A stretch of 50,201 bases of DNA from Dehalococcoidia bacterium UBA2160 (lineage in GTDB: Bacteria; Chloroflexota; Dehalococcoidia; Lucifugimonadales; UBA1123). Shown piece after piece: positions 45,894 to 50,201 of this stretch. Every line of letters starts with the position of its first letter. Within the stretch, counting starts at the first letter, position 1. Made by a program: the position numbers and the translations under genes. The notes under the pieces were generated by a model. It saw nothing but the letters and a program-made list of their open reading frames with translations, did not search any database and was not told where the DNA came from. The DNA is taken from NCBI GenBank assembly GCA_002328865.1, contig DCWO01000082.1, positions 1,485-51,685 of the forward strand, given 5' to 3'.

Positions 45894-46868
45894 CTATGAG
45901 TAGATGTTGTCGAAGAGAGTGTCCATGTCGGGCTCTGGGCTGTTGAGCGCGAACTGCACGGCGTCTTCGATGGTAGTGTCGACTCCGGCGTCGATTTCGG
46001 CGAACTCATCGTCAGAAATGAGACCCTCGCCTCGGGCGAACGCTTTGAACCGCTCGATGGGATCGCTGACACGCCACTCGTCGACTTCGGTCGTCTCGCG
46101 GTAAGCGACCGGGTCCGCCATCGAGTGGCCGCGGTATCGGTACGTCATCGCTTCTAGAAACACCGGGCCGCCGACGTCGCGGATGCGCTCGGTCGCCTCC
46201 GCGGTCGCCTGACGGACCGCCATCAGGTCCATGCCGTCGATCTGGACGGCGGGTATCTTGTAGTGATCCGCGACCTTGAAGATGTCGCGGCCCGCGGCGT
46301 GGGTCCGGTCGACGTGAGTTCCCATGCCGTACAAATTGTTCTCCAGGAAAAAGATCACAGGCAAATTCCAAACCGAAGCCAGGTTCAGCGATTCGTGGAA
46401 CTCGCCTTCGTTGACCGCTCCGTCCCCGAAGAAGCAAAGCACTGCGCCGTTCTCGCCCTTGTGTTGAATGGCCAGGGCAAGGCCCACGGCGATGGGAATC
46501 TGTCCGGCGACGATGGCGTGGCCGCCCATGAAGTTGAGCCCGGCGTCGAACAGATGCATCGAGCCGCCCTTGCCGCCGCTGCTGCCGGTGGCCTTGCCGC
46601 ACAGCTCGGCCATGGCCACTTTCGGCTCCATCCCCCGAGCGAGGGCGTGGCCGTGGTCGCGATAGTGGCCGATCACGTAGTCGTTCGGCCCCAGCGTGGA
46701 CACGGCCCCGACCGCGATGGCCTCTTCGCCGATGTACAGGTGCAGGAAACCTCGGATGTGGCTTTGCATGTACAGTCGGGCGGCGGCCTCCTCGAAACGG
46801 CGAATGAGCACCATTTGCCGGTAGAGCCCGCTCACCTCACTCTTTTCGATATTCGGCGCCAGCTTCAT
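45894..46868 (-). CDS. pdhA: Pyruvate dehydrogenase E1 alpha
   Basis: A 324-residue TPP subunit. Motifs: IGEEAIAVGAVSTL, GKGGSMHLFDAGLNFMGGHA, TPP motif FFGDGAVNEGEFHESLN through ENNLYGMGTH, and EAMTYRYRGHSMADPVAYR. The RGHSMADP phosphorylation-loop pattern is diagnostic of PdhA. AGAGG precedes ATG 46868. It decarboxylates pyruvate and reductively acetylates the E2 lipoyl group. First gene of the PDH E1-E2 unit, lying 155 bp after the E3 stop on the same strand. Confidence 0.94.
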   Translation of the reverse strand: MKLAPNIEKSEVSGLYRQMVLIRRFEEAAARLYMQSHIRGFLHLYIGEEAIAVGAVSTLGPNDYVIGHYRDHGHALARGMEPKVAMAELCGKATGSSGGKGGSMHLFDAGLNFMGGHAIVAGQIPIAVGLALAIQHKGENGAVLCFFGDGAVNEGEFHESLNLASVWNLPVIFFLENNLYGMGTHVDRTHAAGRDIFKVADHYKIPAVQIDGMDLMAVRQATAEATERIRDVGGPVFLEAMTYRYRGHSMADPVAYRETTEVDEWRVSDPIERFKAFARGEGLISDDEFAEIDAGVDTTIEDAVQFALNSPEPDMDTLFDNIYS

Positions 46869-47023
46869 TGCGGACCTCTGTGAATTACGATCGCCGACAC
46901 GTTCCCGAGTCGGACGATGACTTATGTGACGTTAATTGTTTTCCGGGTGGGCTTGAAGGCCGAGTCCACCGCTTGCACCGATGCTCTGGCCCTTGAGGGC
47001 CAAGCCCATCTACCGCTACGCGG

Positions 47024-48406
47024 TCAAACGTGAATCGCTTCGCCCTGGGCTGCCAAGGCAGCCTCCTTGATCGTCTCCGAGATCGACGGATGCGGATGAA
47101 CCAGCCAGCCGAGCTCGGCAGTCGTGCCTTCCAACAGTCGCGTCATCGCCAGCTCGCCCAGCAATTCCGTGACCTCTGCGCCGATCATGTGGCCGCCGAG
47201 GATTTCGCCGATCTCTTCGTCGACAACCAGCTTCACGAACCCTTCAGACGCGCCGAGGGCCAACGCTTTGCCGCTGGCGATGAACGGGAACTTGCCGATC
47301 TTGACCGCGTGGCCCTGCTCGACGGCCTGGGCCTCTGTCAGGCCGAAGCTGGCGACCTGGGGTTTGCAGTAGATCGCCCTGGGCATCAGCGTGTAGTCGA
47401 GCTCCGGCGGATCCAGACCCGCGATGGTCTCGACGGCGGCGACACCCTGGGCCGACGCCACGTGGGCGAGCAGCAGCTTGCCGGTGACGTCTCCGATCGC
47501 GTACACGTTGGCTACGTTGGTCTGCATCCTCTCGTCTATTTGGATGAAGCCTCGGTCGGCATCGATTCCCGCTGCATCCAAACCGATGTCGTCGATATTT
47601 CCCTGAACTCCGACGGCCACCAGCACGCGGTCGCAGTCGATTGTCGAGGCAGCGCCGCCTGCCGTCACCGACACGTGCGCCTCGTCGCCGGTCACGGCGA
47701 TGCCGTCGACCGTCGCCCCGGTCATGAAAGTGATGCCCTGACGCCGGAAAGATCGCTGCAACTGTGCCCCGATCTCTACATCCTCATTCGGGATGAGGCT
47801 CGGAAGCAACTCGACGATGGTCACCTCGGCTCCGTACGTGTTCCAGATATGGGCGAACTCGCAGCCCGTCGCGCCGCCGCCCACGATCACCACGCGCTCG
47901 GGAATCTCTCGCGATTCGATGGCCTCGCGGCTCGTAATCACGATTCTGCCGTCGATGGGAAGCGACGGTATGTTTCGCTGTCGCGCTCCCGTGGCGATGA
48001 TGATGTTGTCGGCGGTCAACCGCCGTCCGCTGTCGGTGATCTCGACGGTCGAAGCGTCGACCAGCTTTCCGTTGCCCTGGACATGCTCGACGTTGTTCTT
48101 CTTGAGCAGCATCCCGACGCCGCGTGTCAGGCGACCGACCACCTCGCGGCTTCGGTCGACCGCCTTGCCGTAATCAGACTCGACGTTGCCGACGCTGATG
48201 CCGTAGTCGTCGGCGTGTTGGACCAGATCGAGTACCTCAGCGTTTCGGAGCAGCGCCTTGGACGGGATGCAGCCCCAGTTCAGGCACACTCCGCCGAGGG
48301 CGTCCCGCTCGACGATGGCGGTCCGCAATCCAAGCTGCCCGGCGCGAATCGCCGCAACATAACCGCCCGGCCCGGACCCCAACACAATAACGTCGTAATC
48401 TGACAA
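47024..48406 (-). CDS. lpdA: Dihydrolipoamide dehydrogenase (E3)
   Basis: A 460-residue flavoprotein. Start TTG 48406 (GAGG upstream) gives the usual MSDYDVIVLGSGPGGY FAD motif; the longer frame adds residues outside the family. The redox disulphide is Cys41/Cys46 in GGVCLNWGCIPSK. The NAD loop is VVIVGGGATGCEFA. The C-terminal catalytic His-Glu pair is in HPHPSISETIKEAAL. It reoxidises dihydrolipoamide on E2 and passes electrons to NAD. It is the only E3 in the window, so it may serve both E2 proteins (43387 and 33308), and possibly a glycine cleavage system elsewhere. Confidence 0.96.
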   Translation of the reverse strand: MSDYDVIVLGSGPGGYVAAIRAGQLGLRTAIVERDALGGVCLNWGCIPSKALLRNAEVLDLVQHADDYGISVGNVESDYGKAVDRSREVVGRLTRGVGMLLKKNNVEHVQGNGKLVDASTVEITDSGRRLTADNIIIATGARQRNIPSLPIDGRIVITSREAIESREIPERVVIVGGGATGCEFAHIWNTYGAEVTIVELLPSLIPNEDVEIGAQLQRSFRRQGITFMTGATVDGIAVTGDEAHVSVTAGGAASTIDCDRVLVAVGVQGNIDDIGLDAAGIDADRGFIQIDERMQTNVANVYAIGDVTGKLLLAHVASAQGVAAVETIAGLDPPELDYTLMPRAIYCKPQVASFGLTEAQAVEQGHAVKIGKFPFIASGKALALGASEGFVKLVVDEEIGEILGGHMIGAEVTELLGELAMTRLLEGTTAELGWLVHPHPSISETIKEAALAAQGEAIHV

Positions 48407-48658
48407 ACGGCAACCTCGGAAAGCAGCAGGATTATCGGCGTCGCCACCCCTGATCAACGCCAACCTCAATTCTACACCATCGCTCAGTCACGGTAGTAGG
48501 AAATCGAAGGTCACGTTTCCGCCTGCTAGCGCCTATCGGGGGCCGATCACACCCTCCCTTCCGTCCCTGTGGTCCCTCGCGTCGCTTCGCCGCGCTCGGC
48601 ACAAACACAAAACGACACGCGTGCTCACGCGCCCCTCACGCGCACGCGGGCGCCCGCC

Positions 48659-48688
48659 TTGACATCGGCTTTGCCATCCGCCTACCAT
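48659..48688 (+). promoter_or_regulatory. Promoter of the tRNA pair
   Basis: A perfect TTGACA (48659-48664), 18-bp spacer and TACCAT (48683-48688), ending 10 bp before tRNA-Phe. Confidence 0.65.
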
Positions 48689-48698
48689 ATTTCTAGGA

Positions 48699-48771
<73 letters not shown>

Positions 48772-48836
48772 CCGCAGACGGTCCGTCGACTGCGTCACGA
48801 GCACACCTCAGGCGCGACGAGGACGCATAGCAGCGA

Positions 48837-48911
48837 GCGGGAGTAGCTCAGTGGTAGAGCACTTCCTTGCCAAGGAAGATGTCGGGGGTTCAAATCCCCT
48901 CTCCCGCTCCA
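48837..48911 (+). tRNA. tRNA-Gly (GCC)
   Basis: Acceptor GCGGGAG pairs with CTCCCGC. D arm GCTCAGTGGTAGAGC. Anticodon stem CTTCC/GGAAG encloses TTGCCAA, giving anticodon GCC. The T loop TTCAAAT is standard. Discriminator T; CCA is encoded at 48909-48911. It lies 65 bp after tRNA-Phe and is likely co-transcribed. Confidence 0.97.
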
Positions 48912-48991
48912 CCCCACGCAAGACGAAAGAACAGGCTTCACCAGAAGTCTGGATCGAAAACCAGGCTGCAAGCAGAAGGAAGGTTCGCACG

Positions 48992-49297
48992 TTGATCTAT
49001 GTCGCTATCGCCGAACACACCCCTGCCCAGTGCCTAGGCTCTAATGAGGAGGTCTTGGCCATTGTTGGCCAAGCCATGCCGAAGATTCCGGACCTGGAAC
49101 AAAAACACAACGTCAAGAATCTAGGAATGCACGTCATGATCAGCTCTCACAAGACGGTGATGATTTTGGACGCGCCTAGTTTCGAGGCGGCGGAGATGGT
49201 GCTGCTCGAATCTGACTTGGTCAAATGGAACACCGTGGAGCTGAGCCAAGCCTACACGCCGGAACAGGCGATGGCCCTGACCATGGGGACGGACTAG
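48992..49297 (+). CDS. Small conserved protein, probable ferredoxin-like alpha/beta barrel fold
   Basis: A 101-residue protein. TTG 48992 follows GGAAGG (48978-48983); the frame extends further upstream only through the tRNA and is not coding there. The order strand (LIYVAIAEH), helix, strand (LGMHVMISSHKTVMIL), helix (FEAAEMVLL), strand (WNTVELSQAY) resembles the dimeric alpha/beta barrel proteins of the DUF3303 type. No catalytic motif is visible, so function is unknown. It is 81 bp after tRNA-Gly. Confidence 0.65.
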   Translation: MIYVAIAEHTPAQCLGSNEEVLAIVGQAMPKIPDLEQKHNVKNLGMHVMISSHKTVMILDAPSFEAAEMVLLESDLVKWNTVELSQAYTPEQAMALTMGTD

Positions 49298-49496
49298 GCA
49301 GAGCAGAATCAGCCCTAGTGAATGATTTCGTCGGCGCTCATATCTCCTCTTCTGCGCTGCACTCTACATCGTCGCCCTGCGTCACTGCGTTCATCGCTCG
49401 CGTAGCATCGGTCTTCGCAAGCCTGGCTCGCGGCTCCCAGTCGAACGCGTCGTTCAACGCGCGGCCGCCATCGCTTGCGTCATGAGACGATAATCC

Positions 49497-50075
49497 GTGG
49501 ACCAACTCGACGACCAGACGATCCAGATAGTCATTGGCGTAGTTGCCGTGCTCGTCTTGTTCGCGCTGCTCAGGCGTATGCTTCGTCGCAAGCCCAAGAG
49601 ATCGGAGTCGAACAAGAGGCGGCGCAACACGAGCCGCCCCTCAGATCGTCGATCCCAGGGCAGGGGAGGGCGATCAACGCGCCAGTCGTCCGACGACTGG
49701 TTGGATCTGGCTCAGCGGGCCAAGGTGAAACCCGCGCGAAGCCCCGACCGCGAAGTCAGCCGCGTCGCAAAAGCCTCCCCGGGCGCATCGATACCGCTCG
49801 CGTGGGGACCCGTCGAGCAACGGATCGAACGGGCAGCCGAGCGACTCGGCGCCGACCCGGACGACCTCGACTCGACTGTCGACCAACTGCGATACCTCGA
49901 ATCCAACAGCCGCCTGAGCGACGAGCAAGCCAACCTGCTGCACAGGATGCGGCAGCTCCGCAATCGCGCCGCCCACGGCGATCTGTCGTCCGACGAACTC
50001 GACCGCGACGCAGCCCGGGCGTATGGTCGTGTCGCCAAATCACTGACCGGTATGCTCGACAAGCTCAAGCGCTGA
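49497..50075 (+). CDS. Membrane-anchored protein with HEPN-like Rx4H motif
   Basis: A 192-residue protein from GTG 49497 (weak ribosome site). Residues about 9-26 form one membrane helix (IQIVIGVVAVLVLFALL), followed by a very basic, Arg-rich stretch (26-62). The C-terminal 90 residues are helical: EQRIERAAERLGA, then LLHRMRQLRNRAAHG and EAxxY-like DRDAARAYGRVAKSL. Arg155-Asn156 to His160 fits the RN-x3-H (Rx4H) motif of HEPN ribonucleases. HEPN folds also occur in non-nuclease proteins, so RNase activity is a hypothesis. No antitoxin partner is seen before the window ends. Confidence 0.65.
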   Translation: MDQLDDQTIQIVIGVVAVLVLFALLRRMLRRKPKRSESNKRRRNTSRPSDRRSQGRGGRSTRQSSDDWLDLAQRAKVKPARSPDREVSRVAKASPGASIPLAWGPVEQRIERAAERLGADPDDLDSTVDQLRYLESNSRLSDEQANLLHRMRQLRNRAAHGDLSSDELDRDAARAYGRVAKSLTGMLDKLKR

Positions 50076-50201
50076 CACCACCCCTGGTTGGGCGCCGGAC
50101 CCGATGGCTGCACACGGTCGCTGCTGATACAATTGCGCCCTCGACCGATCCGGTGGCTTGGCCTAACGGCCACCTTGTCCGTTCGGCCTGAGCAACCTTA
50201 T

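Noticed and set aside
47030..48403. 457-codon + strand frame
   Set aside because: It mirrors lpdA, whose FAD, disulphide and His-Glu motifs are intact on the minus strand.

Overview
The window is GC-rich, densely coding DNA from a free-living bacterium. The gene content suggests Chloroflexota, probably near the SAR202/Dehalococcoidia lineages. The pointers are a large set of CaiB/BaiF type III CoA-transferases, a single-chain acyl-CoA carboxylase, lipoproteins with Pro/Thr linkers, many TTG and GTG starts, and short GC-rich dispersed palindromes. This taxon call is inference; no rRNA or marker phylogeny is available here.

Layout. 1-2211: the 3' end of a subtilisin-like protease whose N-terminal part is an octapeptide array, then a small zinc-finger anti-sigma-like protein and a clear terminator. 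2281-5131: a secreted protein, an ECF sigma/anti-sigma pair and a small membrane protein. 5157-10133: a Cas4/RecB-like nuclease, a candidate small RNA, glyA, hpf (divergent from thrC) and folE. 10130-15978: a FemAB/Acetyltransf_6 protein, a GT4 glycosyltransferase, DUF502, a double-GNAT protein, a PIG-L deacetylase and a PHP phosphatase. The GT4, double-GNAT and PIG-L genes resemble the mycothiol genes mshA, mshD and mshB, but no mshC is present.

16326-18574: a receiver-only response regulator and a persulfide dioxygenase/rhodanese gene broken by one frameshift. 18615-25838: an apparent operon of single-chain acyl-CoA carboxylase, two CoA-transferases and an ornithine cyclodeaminase-family enzyme. 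25922-30233: an alpha/beta hydrolase, a DPP-IV-type S9 peptidase and an Erm-like rRNA methylase. 30356-40933, all minus strand: three CoA-transferases and a mini biotin carrier, then an acetoin-dehydrogenase-like E1alpha/E1beta/E2 set, a double CoA-transferase and a MaoC hydratase. 41683-42687: a surface lipoprotein with an S-layer-like C-terminal domain. 43387-48406: a second complete dehydrogenase set (PdhA/PdhB/PdhC-like) with its E3. 48699-50201: tRNA-Phe(GAA), tRNA-Gly(GCC), a small conserved protein and a membrane-anchored HEPN-like protein.

How the genes fit together. Most of 18-41 kb looks like acyl-CoA and 2-oxoacid catabolism: CoA transfer, carboxylation, hydration and oxidative decarboxylation. 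The only E3 in the window (47024-48406) may serve both dehydrogenase sets. The most unusual items are the octapeptide-repeat protease (1-1524), the candidate structured RNA at about 5961-6065, the Msh-like gene set, the Erm-like gene with a strongly initiated overlapping leader frame, and the Rx4H membrane protein.
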